Numbered from the stretch's first letter, positions 9,222-18,422 are shown. The stretch is 64,000 bases of DNA from Leucobacter insecticola (GCF_011382965.1 NZ_CP049934.1:2294001-2358000); one strand, 5' to 3'. Numbers and translations are program-made. Notes: generated by a model not told the origin, from the sequence alone.

Positions 9222-9289
9222 ACCCCTCGCGTGTGCGCAGATTGTTCTTATGCGCGCGCGTAACAACCACTTGCGCACACAACAGGGGT
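9222..9289. repeat. Dispersed hairpin repeat, copy 1 (between convergent genes)
   Basis: A near-palindrome begins one base after the rnhA stop. GTGTGCGCA (9231-9239) pairs with TGCGCACAC (9272-9280). The interior continues as an imperfect stem with conserved TTATGCGC and TAACAAC segments. An outer ACCCCT/AGGGGT pair (9222-9227 and 9284-9289) extends it. A second copy occurs at 39424-39491 with about 39 of 50 core positions identical. Both copies sit between a rightward gene and a leftward small zinc-ribbon gene, so a bidirectional terminator or REP/MITE-like element is inferred. The G-rich stretch 9290-9352 that follows contains no gene I can support. Confidence 0.7.
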
Positions 9290-9352
9290 GTAGGAGGGCG
9301 AGGGGGCGAAAGGGTGGAGGTCGCGAGAGGGTGAAGGGGTGGAGGGGTGGTG

Positions 9353-9649
9353 CTAAGCCAGGCGCCAGCAGTGGGCGTGGTAGTGGCGACGATCCCGAAT
9401 CGCAGCCTCATCCCCGAAGAAGTGCTCGGCGCTCCACGCCACCACGTGCGCCTGGCCGATGGGCACATCGGTGCCGCACTCCGGGCAGCGGTACGCTTTC
9501 TCGGCCCGATGCGCGGGGATCTCCCGCACGAACCATTCACTGCCGCGCCGAAACTCCTTACGCGCGCCGCCGTAGGCGAGCCGGGTGACGTCGCGGGGCG
9601 GATCCTCGGCCGCGCGAAGGTATTTGTTGGTTCGCCGATTACGCGCCAT
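9353..9649 (-). CDS. Small zinc-ribbon-like conserved protein
   Basis: A 98-residue basic protein. The N-terminus is rich in Arg/Lys (MARNRRTNKYLR); the middle has CPECGTDVPIG and the end has HYHAHCW, giving a Cys-x2-Cys and His/Cys set suited to one zinc ion. Similar short proteins are widespread in actinobacteria and often labelled ATP/GTP-binding, without good evidence. It precedes the lytic transglycosylase stop by only a few bases in the opposite sense of reading (the transglycosylase is upstream on the same strand), so the two may be co-transcribed. Function unknown. Confidence 0.75.
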   Translation of the reverse strand: MARNRRTNKYLRAAEDPPRDVTRLAYGGARKEFRRGSEWFVREIPAHRAEKAYRCPECGTDVPIGQAHVVAWSAEHFFGDEAAIRDRRHYHAHCWRLA

Positions 9650-9661
9650 GGCGAGGCCCCA

Positions 9662-10276
9662 CTACCACCAGTGGTTTGAGGTCCAGAAGTCGTAGGCCTT
9701 CGCCCAGCTTCCGTAGCGACCCACGGCGTAGCCGTTTGCCCAGCGAAGGTTGTCAACGGGGTCGTAACCGTTACCCGGAACCTTGCTGCAGGGCAAAGCC
9801 TGAATCAGCCCGCACGCCCCTGAACTCGCGTTCGTTGCATTCGGGTTCCAAGTACTTTCCCTTGAAGCGATGTAATCGACATAACCCCAATCGGACTCGG
9901 GAATACCCGCTGCCGCCATCCACTCGGCCGGAGATCCGCCACCGGTGTACCTCGGCGCGGCACCGGACGAGGAAGCCTTCGCTTTCTCAGCCGCCTTCGC
10001 TGCCTCTTCGGCTTCCTTCTTCAGACGCTCCTCTTCGGGATCCGGCAGTTTGAGCACCGGCACATCTGCGTACACAAGATCAGCCTCAAGCGACTCGTTG
10101 GGCACGAACTGCTGATTGATGCGGGTCTGGAAAGCCATCGTCTCGGCATCCGCCGGGCTCGGCATAGCGAACGGAGCCACAACGGCAGTGCCGAAGAAAC
10201 CGGCGACCACAACGGCTGCGAGGGGTGCCCTGAAGCGTGACCAAAAGGACAAGGGAGAAGCTTTTTTCACAGGCAC
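9662..10276 (-). CDS. Secreted lytic transglycosylase-like protein
   Basis: A 204-residue exported protein. Residues about 14-38 form a hydrophobic signal or anchor ending in PSPADA. A charged linker follows (EEERLKKEAEEAAKAAEKAK), then a C-terminal lysozyme-like domain with the catalytic-type glutamate in RESTWNPNATN and the motif SGACGLIQALP, ending in YDFWTSNHWW. This arrangement is typical of small actinobacterial transglycosylase or Rpf-like proteins that cleave peptidoglycan. The C-terminal end is at the natural domain boundary. The start at 10276 lacks an obvious alternative. Confidence 0.82.
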   Translation of the reverse strand: MPVKKASPLSFWSRFRAPLAAVVVAGFFGTAVVAPFAMPSPADAETMAFQTRINQQFVPNESLEADLVYADVPVLKLPDPEEERLKKEAEEAAKAAEKAKASSSGAAPRYTGGGSPAEWMAAAGIPESDWGYVDYIASRESTWNPNATNASSGACGLIQALPCSKVPGNGYDPVDNLRWANGYAVGRYGSWAKAYDFWTSNHWW

Positions 10277-10344
10277 AATGTAACGATTCTATCTCAGAGA
10301 GGCATGTCGCTCAACGCCGATTGCGGCGGGCGCGCCGGAATCTC

Positions 10345-10950
10345 TCAGCGAGTGGACAGGATCAGCTCAACGACACCGTCAAGAAGCGCATCGACCTGTT
10401 CCTCGTCATAGCCACGCCACTGCGAGTGGAACACAACATCGCGCACCTCGGCGGGCGGTAAATTCAGCTCACGCTTCTCAAACATCTGCGCCACTCTGTC
10501 AAGAAAAGCATCGACCTGCGAGCGGCGATAGCCAGTCGCAAAGACTCCGCGGCGGCGAAACCGCTTGCCGCGGGGACGCTGCAACCTGCCGCGCACATCG
10601 GAGAGCAGCGCGCGCGTCTCGTTCCACCACTTCTCTTCACCCTCGGCGCGCACCCGCGCCCGGCGCTCGCGTTCGAAGAACACCTCTTCGAGTCTGTCCA
10701 TCGCGGCATCAACATACCTTGGCGAATACCCACCGCGTTTCACTGCAAACGCCATCCGCCGCACATCCTCAGAGGTCGTGACGATGCCGGCTTCTGTTCC
10801 GCCCTCATAGGTTGAGCGGGCCCGGTCGAGGAAGGCGTCCACCTGATCCTGCTGGTAGCCGAGCTGTCGTTTAGGGGAAAGCGGGAAAGCGGTATGCACC
10901 ACACCATTATGCCCGGTTTTCTTATCTGTGGCCTGGGAGCGAGCGTTCAT
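10345..10950 (-). CDS. DivIVA-domain repeat protein
   Basis: A 201-residue protein with four copies of a short DivIVA/Wag31-type motif: GYQQDQVDAFLDRA, GYSPRYVDAAMDRL, GYRRSQVDAFLDRV and GYDEEQVDALLDGV, spaced about 45-60 residues apart. There is no long coiled coil. Such proteins in Micrococcales are annotated as DivIVA domain-containing, and a role in membrane-curvature sensing or cell-division scaffolding is inferred. The start ATG overlaps the cdsA stop as TAATG, so it is translationally coupled as the last gene of the rpsB-cdsA group. Confidence 0.82.
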   Translation of the reverse strand: MNARSQATDKKTGHNGVVHTAFPLSPKRQLGYQQDQVDAFLDRARSTYEGGTEAGIVTTSEDVRRMAFAVKRGGYSPRYVDAAMDRLEEVFFERERRARVRAEGEEKWWNETRALLSDVRGRLQRPRGKRFRRRGVFATGYRRSQVDAFLDRVAQMFEKRELNLPPAEVRDVVFHSQWRGYDEEQVDALLDGVVELILSTR

Positions 10951-11846
10951 TACACAACTCCAATCACGAGTGCCACCCCGTACACGCCCACGGCGGAGGG
11001 CAGGATGGAATCAAGTCGATCCAAGAATCCGCCGTGACCCGGGATCCAGCTACTCATATCCTTAACTCCAAGATTGCGCTTGATGAGCGATTCGGTAAGG
11101 TCGCCTCCCGTCGCAGTGAACAGCACCACGATACCGAGAATGATCCCGACCCACCACGGCTGGTTGAGGGCGAAGATCGTGATCACTACCCCCACCGCCA
11201 TTGCTGCCGCTGCGGCACCCGCAAACCCCTCCCAGGTTTTGTTGGGGCTGATGAGCGGGGTCATCTTGTGCTTGCCGAGTGTCACCCCGGCGACATAGGC
11301 GCCAACATCAACCGACACCACAATCACCACGAGGGCAAACACCCACCACTGGCCGTTGTCGACCTGCACCAGTAACACCGCGAACGAAGCCAGAAACGCC
11401 ACGTACACCAGCGTGAACAGCCCCGAGAAAACGTCACGTACTAGGGTGCGCGGCGGGGTCTCCCACGCGGGAACCAAACCTTCAATCAGCCGCCACAGTG
11501 TCAGCACCAGTGATCCCAAGAACAGCCCGATCAGCATACCTTCCGGTCCCCAGAAGTATGCACCGCTGACAATAATCAATCCGCCAAAGACGACGCCGAT
11601 GCGCGGCACACGCCGACCACCGACGCGAAAAGCGGATGCAAGCTCCACCAGTGCGACGGCGACAATTGCGGCGACGAGGATCACAAACAGCTGTTTTACC
11701 CAGAGCAAACTCCCGAGAAACACGCCACCGAATATCAGGCCGGAGAGAATCGCAAAGAACAGGTTACGGCCAGCTCTCGCCTCAATTTTCGCATTCGCTG
11801 CCCCAAGCTGAGCCCTAAGGTCCTCGCGCTTCTCGGCGCCGGACAT
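10950..11846 (-). CDS. cdsA: Phosphatidate cytidylyltransferase
   Basis: Integral membrane enzyme of 298 residues making CDP-diacylglycerol from phosphatidate and CTP, the branch point for phospholipids. The C-terminal family signature is visible as SLIKRNLGVKDMSSWIPGHGG followed by LDRLDS. At least seven hydrophobic segments are seen, beginning at about residue 28 after a hydrophilic N-terminus. It starts five bases after the frr stop and overlaps the DivIVA-like gene by one base. Confidence 0.93.
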   Translation of the reverse strand: MSGAEKREDLRAQLGAANAKIEARAGRNLFFAILSGLIFGGVFLGSLLWVKQLFVILVAAIVAVALVELASAFRVGGRRVPRIGVVFGGLIIVSGAYFWGPEGMLIGLFLGSLVLTLWRLIEGLVPAWETPPRTLVRDVFSGLFTLVYVAFLASFAVLLVQVDNGQWWVFALVVIVVSVDVGAYVAGVTLGKHKMTPLISPNKTWEGFAGAAAAAMAVGVVITIFALNQPWWVGIILGIVVLFTATGGDLTESLIKRNLGVKDMSSWIPGHGGFLDRLDSILPSAVGVYGVALVIGVV

Positions 11847-11851
11847 TGCTG

Positions 11852-12406
11852 CTAGACCTCCAGCAGTTCGGCCTCTTTGCGTTTCAAGGCCTCATCGATC
11901 TGCTCGATGAACTGCTTCGTCAGCACTTCGATTTCTTTTTCCGCGCGCGCGACCTCGTCTTCGCCGACCTCGCTTTTGAGAGCATCGAGTTCGTCCATGC
12001 CGTGCCTGCGCACATTCCGCACCGCAACGCGTGCGTCTTCAGCCTTGCCCTTGACGATCTTCACGAACTCCTTGCGGCGATCCTGAGTCAGTTCCGGCAA
12101 CGCAAGACGGATCACGGAACCGTCATTCGATGGGTTGGCCCCCAGGTTCGGCATATCGCGGATCGCCTGCTCGATCTCCTTCATCGCGCCCTTGTCGTAG
12201 GGGGTGACGAGAAGGCTACGGGCGTCCTGATTCTGCACCGAGGCAAGCTGCGGCAGAGGCGTTGGCGTGCCGTAGTAATCTACCTGCACACCCTGCAGCA
12301 GCGAGGGGTTCGCACGCCCCGTACGCACCGTAGCGAAATTGTCCTTCGCCGCTTCGACCGCTTTCGTCATGCGTTCTCTCACGTCTGCGAAGACTTCGTC
12401 AATCAC
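11852..12406 (-). CDS. frr: Ribosome recycling factor
   Basis: Splits post-termination ribosomes together with EF-G. The 184-residue product has the family sequences [24 protein letters not shown](T)QDRRKEFVK and VRNVRR. The correct start is the GTG at 12406 with AAGGAG about seven bases upstream; the longer open frame to 12808 runs through the end of pyrH and is not real. It lies 34 bp after pyrH in the usual pyrH-frr-cdsA order. Confidence 0.95.
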   Translation of the reverse strand: MIDEVFADVRERMTKAVEAAKDNFATVRTGRANPSLLQGVQVDYYGTPTPLPQLASVQNQDARSLLVTPYDKGAMKEIEQAIRDMPNLGANPSNDGSVIRLALPELTQDRRKEFVKIVKGKAEDARVAVRNVRRHGMDELDALKSEVGEDEVARAEKEIEVLTKQFIEQIDEALKRKEAELLEV

Positions 12407-12440
12407 GGTGCTCTCCTTCTTAGTGGTTCGTCGTTCAAGT

Positions 12441-13160
12441 TTAGCGGTGTACGAGAGTGCCAAGCTTCTCACCGCGCAGCGCGGCGGTGACATTTCCGGA
12501 TGGTTCCATCCCAAACACCCGCATCGGCATACCATTGTCCATGCAGAGACTAAACGAGGTCGAGTCCACGACCTTGAGACCGCGCACGAGCGCGTCGTTG
12601 TAGCTGATCTCTTCGATGAGCGTCGCATCGGGATCCTTGTGTGGATCCGCGGTGTAGACGCCGTCAACGCCGTTCTTTGCGACCAGTACTTCGTCGGCGT
12701 GGATCTCCAGCGCCCGCTGAGCAGCCACCGTGTCGGTTGAGAAGTATGGCAGGCCTGCACCAGCACCAAAGATGACCACGCGACCCTTTTCCAGATGCCG
12801 GATCGCACGCAGCGGAATGTAGGTCTCGGCGACCTGCGTCATCGTGATTGCGGACTGTACGCGGCTCGACACCCCCGCCTGTTCCAGGAAGTCCTGCAGC
12901 GCCAGCGCGTTCATGACCGTGCCAAGCATGCCCATATAGTCGGCTCGTGCGCGATCCATGCCGCGCTGCGAGAGCTCGGCACCGCGGAAGAAGTTTCCGC
13001 CACCCACCACCACAGCAACCTCTGCGGAATCCATTGCTGCCGCGATCTCGCGGGCGATCTGGCTCACAACGTCGGGATTCACCCCGAGAGTTCCGCCTCC
13101 GAACGCCTCTCCCGAAAGCTTGAGCAGAACTCGGCGCTTACGTGTGACAGTTTCGGGCAT
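12441..13160 (-). CDS. pyrH: Uridylate kinase
   Basis: Phosphorylates UMP to UDP with ATP; bacterial type of the amino-acid kinase fold, normally hexameric and controlled by GTP and UTP. The 239-residue protein shows the family sequences LKLSGEAF near the start, [11 protein letters not shown] and MDNGMPM near the end. The ATG at 13160 has GAAGGAG upstream; the frame open to 13298 crosses the tsf terminator and is not used. It lies about 148 bp after tsf behind a hairpin, so some transcripts probably stop before it. Confidence 0.95.
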   Translation of the reverse strand: MPETVTRKRRVLLKLSGEAFGGGTLGVNPDVVSQIAREIAAAMDSAEVAVVVGGGNFFRGAELSQRGMDRARADYMGMLGTVMNALALQDFLEQAGVSSRVQSAITMTQVAETYIPLRAIRHLEKGRVVIFGAGAGLPYFSTDTVAAQRALEIHADEVLVAKNGVDGVYTADPHKDPDATLIEEISYNDALVRGLKVVDSTSFSLCMDNGMPMRVFGMEPSGNVTAALRGEKLGTLVHR

Positions 13161-13263
13161 AGGTGAATCTCCTTCTTCGAGTCGTAACATCCAGCGTATC
13201 GGTGATCTGTGTGCTCGCGCTGGGCGCTCCCGGCGGCTCTGCGGATACGCGGCCACGGGCAGC

Positions 13264-13295
13264 AAGAAGGCCCGAGCAAACGCCCGGGCCTTCTT
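13264..13295 (-). terminator. Hairpin terminator after tsf
   Basis: AAGAAGGCCCG (13264-13274) pairs with CGGGCCTTCTT (13285-13295) as a perfect 11-bp G/C-rich stem around a 10-base loop. It starts 13 bases after the tsf stop in the direction of transcription. The downstream U-run is poor, so it may terminate partially, allowing read-through into pyrH. Confidence 0.7.
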
Positions 13296-13307
13296 CACTA
13301 CTGCGTG

Positions 13308-14138
13308 CTACGCGCCAACCTTGCTTCGAGCAAAGCCGGTGAGGGTGATCCCGGCTGCCTCAGCAACCTTCTTCACCTCGCGCTTGTCAGCGTCGAGCGC
13401 GTGGACCTGCTCGTTCAGCGCAACCTGCTTGAAGAATGCGGTGAGGCGACCCTCAACGATCTTCGGCAGAGCAGCCTCGGGCTTGCCCTCGTTCTTCGAG
13501 ATCTCGGTGACGAGATCGCGCTCCTTGTCGACGTCAGCCGCGGGAACGTCCTCACGGCTGAGGTACAGCGGATCCGCAAACGAAATGTGGCGCGCGATGC
13601 TGAGCGCAGCATCGGCGTCGTCGCCCTCGTAGCCCACAACCACACCGATCTGCGGCGGCAGATCCTTCGAGGTCTGGTGCAGGTACACGGAGGTCTTCGG
13701 AGCTTCGATCCGCGAGACCTTGCGCAGGATGATGCGCTCGCCGATAATGGCGGACTCGTCGGTGATGACGTCAGCAACGGTCTTGCCCTCGAGCGGAGCA
13801 GCGAGTGCTTCTTCAGTACTGGTAGCACCTGCCGCGCTGATCGCGTCAAGCACGCGGTCCGAAAGAGCAATGAACTTCTCGTTCTTTGCGACGAAGTCGG
13901 TCTCGCAGACGAGCTCGATCATCGTGGCAGCGCCCTCGCTCTGCTTGACGGCTACGAGGCCCTCACTTGCTTCGCGGTCGCCGCGCTTCGCAACACCCTT
14001 GAGGCCCTTGAGACGCAGAATCTCAATCGCCTTCTCGATGTCACCCTCAGCTTCAGCGAGCGCGTTCTTGCTGTCGAGCATGCCTGCGCCGAGACGCTCG
14101 CGTAGCTCCTTGATAGCGGCCATGGATACAGCGGCCAT
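13308..14138 (-). CDS. tsf: Translation elongation factor Ts
   Basis: Nucleotide exchange factor for EF-Tu. The 276-residue product has the N-terminal UBA-like sequence IKELRERLGAGMLDSKNAL and the exchange core motif CETDFVAKN. The ATG at 14138 has AGGAGTG upstream. It lies 49 bp after rpsB in the near-universal rpsB-tsf order. Confidence 0.96.
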   Translation of the reverse strand: MAAVSMAAIKELRERLGAGMLDSKNALAEAEGDIEKAIEILRLKGLKGVAKRGDREASEGLVAVKQSEGAATMIELVCETDFVAKNEKFIALSDRVLDAISAAGATSTEEALAAPLEGKTVADVITDESAIIGERIILRKVSRIEAPKTSVYLHQTSKDLPPQIGVVVGYEGDDADAALSIARHISFADPLYLSREDVPAADVDKERDLVTEISKNEGKPEAALPKIVEGRLTAFFKQVALNEQVHALDADKREVKKVAEAAGITLTGFARSKVGA

Positions 14139-14187
14139 GTGTCACTCCTTTAAAAGATCAGTCGATCAAAAACTTGGGGAAACCGTA

Positions 14188-15072
14188 TTACTTAGCAGCG
14201 GCCTCGGTGGCAGCTTCAGCAACAACCTCTTCGGCTGCGGCCTCAGCAGGCGCCTCTTCAGCAGCGGGTGCTTCTTCAACAGCGGGTGCCTCAGCAGCTT
14301 CTTCGGGCTTTGCCTCGGCGTTCAGCAGCTCAACTTCCCACTCGGCGAGCGGTTCAGCAGCGGCTGCGCCCTCCTCCGGCTTCTGGTGGCGCTCCATGAG
14401 GCCCTCAGCTACGGCGTCAGCGATCACGCGGGTCAGCAGAGCAACCGAACGGATGGCGTCGTCGTTACCCGGGATCGGGTAGGAAACCTCATCGGGATCG
14501 CAGTTCGTGTCGAGGATCGCGATGACGGGGATCCCGAGCTTCTTCGCCTCATCAATTGCGAGGTGCTCTTTCTTGGTGTCGACGATCCAGAGAGCCGAGG
14601 GGGTCTTCGTCATGTGACGGATGCCGCCAAGCGACTTCTGCAGCTTGTCGAGCTCGCGCTTCTTGAGGAGGAGCTCCTTCTTGGTGAAGCCGCTCGTGGT
14701 GCCCTCGTAATCGAGCTGCTCCAGCTCCTTCATGCGCTCGAGGCGCTTGGTGACGGTCTGGAAGTTGGTCAGCAGACCACCCAGCCAGCGCTGGTTCACG
14801 TAGGGCTGGTTGACGCGGGTCGCCTGCTCGGCGATCGCTTCCTGTGCCTGCTTCTTGGTGCCGACGAACAGGATGTTGCCGCCGCGGGCGACGGTGTTCT
14901 TCACGAAGGCGTAGGCGTCATCGATGTACCCGAGCGACTGCTGCAGATCGATGATGTAGATACCGGAACGCTCGGTGAAGATGAAGCGCTTCATCTTCGG
15001 GTTCCAGCGGCGTGTCTGGTGTCCGAAGTGGACGCCACTGTCAAGCAGCTGGCGCATGGTTACAACAGCCAT
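14188..15072 (-). CDS. rpsB: 30S ribosomal protein S2
   Basis: A 294-residue S2 with the family sequences [27 protein letters not shown] and the late [15 protein letters not shown]. The last 50 residues form an Ala/Glu-rich tail, common in actinobacteria and probably disordered. The true start is the ATG at 15072 behind AAAAGGAG; the open frame to 15099 adds nine unlikely residues. First gene of the rpsB-tsf-pyrH-frr-cdsA group. Confidence 0.96.
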   Translation of the reverse strand: MAVVTMRQLLDSGVHFGHQTRRWNPKMKRFIFTERSGIYIIDLQQSLGYIDDAYAFVKNTVARGGNILFVGTKKQAQEAIAEQATRVNQPYVNQRWLGGLLTNFQTVTKRLERMKELEQLDYEGTTSGFTKKELLLKKRELDKLQKSLGGIRHMTKTPSALWIVDTKKEHLAIDEAKKLGIPVIAILDTNCDPDEVSYPIPGNDDAIRSVALLTRVIADAVAEGLMERHQKPEEGAAAAEPLAEWEVELLNAEAKPEEAAEAPAVEEAPAAEEAPAEAAAEEVVAEAATEAAAK

Positions 15073-15374
15073 TGCTGTCTCCTTTTTCTGCGTGTTCACG
15101 TGAACACGCGCTTGCGGTTATGTCGGCTGCGGTTGCAGCCAGATCCTGGTGCCCGCGGGATCAGCCGCCCCATTCATTGCGAACGAGGACCGACGGCTTC
15201 ACTCCGGTGAGTGGGCACGCGAAGTCACCTCTTTCAAGGCGCAGCGATAAGTGTATCATCGCTCTCGGCCTTCAATCTTCGCTCACAGCGGCCAATCCCT
15301 ACTCTTTTTTACGAGTTCTCCACAGATTGCTCGCTTCACCTTTATAGCAAGGCGTGCTCTGGCAGCGTTGCAGC
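15073..15374. promoter_or_regulatory. Divergent leader region between rpsB and the M23 peptidase gene
   Basis: About 300 bp without a gene. For the leftward rpsB transcript, TGATACACT (minus strand, about 15258-15250) fits an extended -10 element and would leave a leader near 180 nt, long enough for S2 autoregulation. I see no convincing -35 and no recognisable riboswitch. The rightward side has an A/T-rich patch around 15300-15345, otherwise nothing distinctive. Confidence 0.35.
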
Positions 15375-15920
15375 ATGTCTACACGTAACCCCTCCCTACT
15401 TCATCCCAGATTCCGCGCGCTTATCGCCCTCGTGATTCTGGCAGTGGTGTTGATTCCAGCGCTCAGCCTTCTCGACAGCACTTCAAGCAACGCTTCACCA
15501 GCCCCACCCTCAGATTCTGGAACCTGGGTTCCGCCGCTCAGCGGCCGCTTCACCGTTTCGGGCCCGTATCTTGCACCACCCCACCCCTACGCCTCCGGAC
15601 ACCGCGGTATCGATTTCCCTGCGTCCCCGGGCTTTACAGCCAGGTCCCCCGCCGCTGGCACGGTGACCTTCGCGGGAACGGTGGTGGACCGCGGGGTAGT
15701 GTCGGTGCAGGTCGATGAACACACGGTGTTTTCGCTCGAGCCAATCACGAGCAGCCTCCGCGCCGGCGACACCGTTCGCGCCGGCGAGGTGCTGGGCACC
15801 GTGTCGAGCGGCGGCCACTGTTATGACGAGTGCATCCACCTCGGCGTGCGGGTCGACGGCGAGTACGTCAATCCCCTGCGCTACTTCTACGGGCGCGCGG
15901 TACTGGTGGCTTGGGAGTGA
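15375..15920 (+). CDS. Secreted M23 family metallopeptidase
   Basis: An exported 181-residue peptidoglycan hydrolase-like protein. Residues about 10-35 are a signal or anchor segment (LIALVILAVVLIPALSLL). The LytM-type fold shows the zinc motif GHRGIDF and, near the end, CIHLGVR. In classical M23 enzymes the second motif is HxH; here the first histidine is a cysteine, while the metal-binding histidine is kept. I have seen this variant in actinobacterial homologues, so activity is possible but not assured. The start is uncertain between 15354 and 15375; neither has a strong ribosome-binding site. Confidence 0.8.
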   Translation: MSTRNPSLLHPRFRALIALVILAVVLIPALSLLDSTSSNASPAPPSDSGTWVPPLSGRFTVSGPYLAPPHPYASGHRGIDFPASPGFTARSPAAGTVTFAGTVVDRGVVSVQVDEHTVFSLEPITSSLRAGDTVRAGEVLGTVSSGGHCYDECIHLGVRVDGEYVNPLRYFYGRAVLVAWE

Positions 15921-15980
15921 GGGTATGTCCGCGGTCACGCGCGGGGGTGGGCTGGTCCGTCCGAGCTATCCGCAGATGCA

Positions 15981-17267
15981 TTATTCAGGAGCAGGTACGA
16001 ACTCAGGCGTTGTGTGATCCCAGAGCGTCGAGATCGGTAATGCCCAGAGCCTGTCCCCAAACGGCAATGACCGCTCACCAGTGTGCAAGACAATGCCTGC
16101 AACGAAGCGTTCCCCCAGCTTGTCCCGCATGTACCGAAGTCCTTTGAAATCCTCGGAACGAGGGCTTGACGATGCTTTGACCTCGATGCCGACGATGTCG
16201 CGACGGCGGTCCTCAAGCACGATATCGATCTCGCGACCGTGGTCGTCTCGGTAGTGAAACATACGGGTCTTTTTTGTTGACCAAGACCGCTGTTTCTCGA
16301 GTTCCCCAATAACGAACCCTTCCACAAGGCCACCTGTGAGCGACGACGACACAGCTTTCTCGAGACCATCAACATCAACCTCAGAAAGGTGCGCGGCAAG
16401 TCCCGTGTCGGTAAGAGAGACCTTGGGCTTAGACACGGCACGTCTGGCAATGTTATTTGACCAGCCCGGTGTGACCCGCACAAAGAATAGACTGCGGAGC
16501 GCCTCCAGATACGCGGGTATGGATCGTGCAGGGATATCAAGCTCACGCCCAACGTGAGAAGCAACAAACTCGCCCGAGTTCCGCGCTGCGAGCAGACTGA
16601 GGAGAGTCGCAAGACGGTCTGGGTACTGAATACCCGTGGCCTCACCAGCGTCTTTCGAAAGAAGGCGGTCAACATAACCGGACAACCAACGATCCCGGGA
16701 ACGTCCAAGCCGCAACCTCGCCTCAGGAAACGCTGGTGTCGCAGCCATCTCCAGGTACTCACGACGGGAAATACCGCGACGATCTGCAGGCATTTCGGAG
16801 GACGGCAGCGCCCACGCAAACGCCGCAAAGTCTGCAATGCGGCCGGAAAGCTCGTCTCTGCTGAAGCCTTCCAAAGGAATGGTCTCCGCGCGCCCAGCCA
16901 AGGATTCCTGCGCGCCACGCAGAGAGAGGAGATCCGCAGAACCTGTGACGATGAAGCGCCCCGGTCGCCGATCACGATCAACGGAGGCTTTCAATGAGGT
17001 CAATAATTCCGGAACGCGTTGTATCTCATCGATCGCGAGAAGACCCTGCGGGTACTGTGAAGCAAACCCGTCGGGGTCCGCTTGCGCGGCGCTTCGATCA
17101 CCAAAATTGTCGAGGTTTACAAGTCGCGTTTCTCGACCCTGGACAAGCTGTTGCATGAGCGTGCTCTTGCCGACTTGCCGGGCACCACTGATCACCGTGA
17201 TCGGGGTGTCGTCGAGCGTTTTCCTTGCCAGACCAGTGACATTGCGGGGAATCAAATCCAACTCCAT
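15981..17267 (-). CDS. AAA ATPase with C-terminal DUF4143 domain
   Basis: A 428-residue protein. The N-terminal P-loop is ISGARQVGKSTL (about residues 26-37), Walker B is LLAIDEIQ, and a sensor-like IVTGSADLL follows. The C-terminal half contains the DUF4143 fold with a PD-(D/E)XK-like core, GREIDIVLE followed by IVGIEVKAS. Such ATPases are widespread, often in accessory DNA, and their role is unknown; some have been suspected in toxin-antitoxin-like or defence contexts. The gene separates xerC from the M23 peptidase gene, where many relatives have none, suggesting insertion into a conserved block. A four-copy 22-bp repeat lies 43 bp upstream of its start. Confidence 0.85.
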   Translation of the reverse strand: MELDLIPRNVTGLARKTLDDTPITVISGARQVGKSTLMQQLVQGRETRLVNLDNFGDRSAAQADPDGFASQYPQGLLAIDEIQRVPELLTSLKASVDRDRRPGRFIVTGSADLLSLRGAQESLAGRAETIPLEGFSRDELSGRIADFAAFAWALPSSEMPADRRGISRREYLEMAATPAFPEARLRLGRSRDRWLSGYVDRLLSKDAGEATGIQYPDRLATLLSLLAARNSGEFVASHVGRELDIPARSIPAYLEALRSLFFVRVTPGWSNNIARRAVSKPKVSLTDTGLAAHLSEVDVDGLEKAVSSSLTGGLVEGFVIGELEKQRSWSTKKTRMFHYRDDHGREIDIVLEDRRRDIVGIEVKASSSPRSEDFKGLRYMRDKLGERFVAGIVLHTGERSLPFGDRLWALPISTLWDHTTPEFVPAPE

Positions 17268-17309
17268 GCGTCGATGCTACTTCAGGATTGCCGATTTCAC
17301 CAGCAGTCT

Positions 17310-17397
17310 CTGCCGTTTTACCCGGGTTGCTTTGCCGTTTCACCCGGGCTTCGTTGCCGTTTTACCCGGGCCTCGTTGCCGTTTCACCCGGGCTTCG
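17310..17397. repeat. Four tandem 22-bp repeats upstream of the DUF4143 ATPase
   Basis: Units at 17310-17331, 17332-17353, 17354-17375 and 17376-17397. The common core is TGCCGTTTYACCCGGG, with T and C alternating at the Y position, and a more degenerate half copy lies just to the left (from 17288). On the coding strand of the ATPase the core reads CCCGGGTRAAACGGCA. The array ends 43 bp from the ATPase start, in the expected promoter or leader region. No protein-coding use is credible. An operator array or a transcript-level control element is inferred. Confidence 0.75.
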
Positions 17398-17474
17398 CGA
17401 TCCCGACCGAGGTCAGATGGTCGCGGAACGCACTTCGGCGGGTCAGAAGATAATCCGCCTCCCCCGCGTGCTCG

Positions 17475-18418
17475 TCACGCACGCGGATGCGCCTGGCGGT
17501 AGCTCTCGGCAAGGCGCTCAGTTGAAACGTGGGTGTAGACCTGCGTGCTGGACAGGCTGGAGTGGCCGAGCAGTTCCTGCACAATGCGCAAGTCCGCTCC
17601 GCCGTTGAGCAGGTGAGTTGCGGCGGTGTGCCGCAGTGTGTGGGGGCCGCGCGGTCCCCCGCCAGGCTCCTGTTGCAGTTCGCGAGCGACCAGACGGTAC
17701 ACGGCGTTCGTGCCGAGCTGGCCCCCGCGGTTTCCGAGAAACAGCGAGGCCTCGGCGGTAACGGCGACCGCGGGCTGAGCCCTTGCGGCGAGCGCCGGAC
17801 GCGCAGTCGCGAGATATTCTTCGAGCACGCGTGCGGCGGGGGCGCCGAGCGGCACGACGCGCTCTTTGTTTCCTTTGCCAAGCACCCGGACGGTTCGTTC
17901 TCTCCGGTCAAATCCGGAGATGGGGAGTGTGCACAGTTCGGAGACGCGGAGCGCTGAGGCGTAGAGCAGTTCGAGCACTGCCTGGTCGCGCACGTGTTCA
18001 GGATCCCCTGCAGCGGCGCGGAGGGCGGCACGGTCAAGGATCCGGATCATCTGTTCGTCGGCGAGCACGCGGGGCAGCGATCTGGGGACACGGGGGCTCT
18101 GAGACGCGAGGCTGGATTGCCGGGCACGAGGCGGTGGCGTTCGAGCCATGCGCCTAAGGATTTCAGGGTGGCTACGTTGCGCGCGATCGTGGAGGGGGCG
18201 AGTTGCTGTTGCTGCCGGGTCCAGAGCCAGCCGCGCATCAGTTCGAGGTCGCAGTCGTTCACGGTGATGCCGCCCGCACTACCCGCACCGCTCTGCTGTT
18301 CGGCGTAGTCAACGAAGCCGAGGAGATCACGTCGGTACGCGCGCACGGTGTGTTCCGAGTATCCGTATTCGAACTGGACAGCGTTGAGGAACGACTCGAT
18401 CGCATCTCTCAGCTGCAT
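17475..18418 (-). CDS. xerC: Tyrosine recombinase XerC, frame broken near 18084
   Basis: Resolves chromosome dimers with XerD at dif. The N-terminal SAM-like domain lies in one frame (18418 to about 18088) and the catalytic domain in another (to 17475). The latter has the Arg in SALRVSELC, Lys in GKGNKERVV, HTLRHTAATHL, LLGHSSLSSTQ and the tyrosine in QVYTHV. Adding one base to the GGGG run at 18084-18087 joins them as RAPVSP-RSLPRVL, the expected sequence. The product would be about 310 residues, normal for XerC. With all catalytic residues intact on both sides, a missed base is more likely than a pseudogene. It follows dprA with only a few bases between. Confidence 0.88.
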
Positions 18419-18422
18419 ACCC

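Noticed and set aside
14143..14482. Rightward ORFs over rpsB and tsf
   Set aside because: Shadows of the conserved leftward genes with low-complexity Ala/Ser translations.
17310..17397. CRISPR array
   Set aside because: Units are contiguous 22-bp tandem copies with no spacers, and no cas genes are present.
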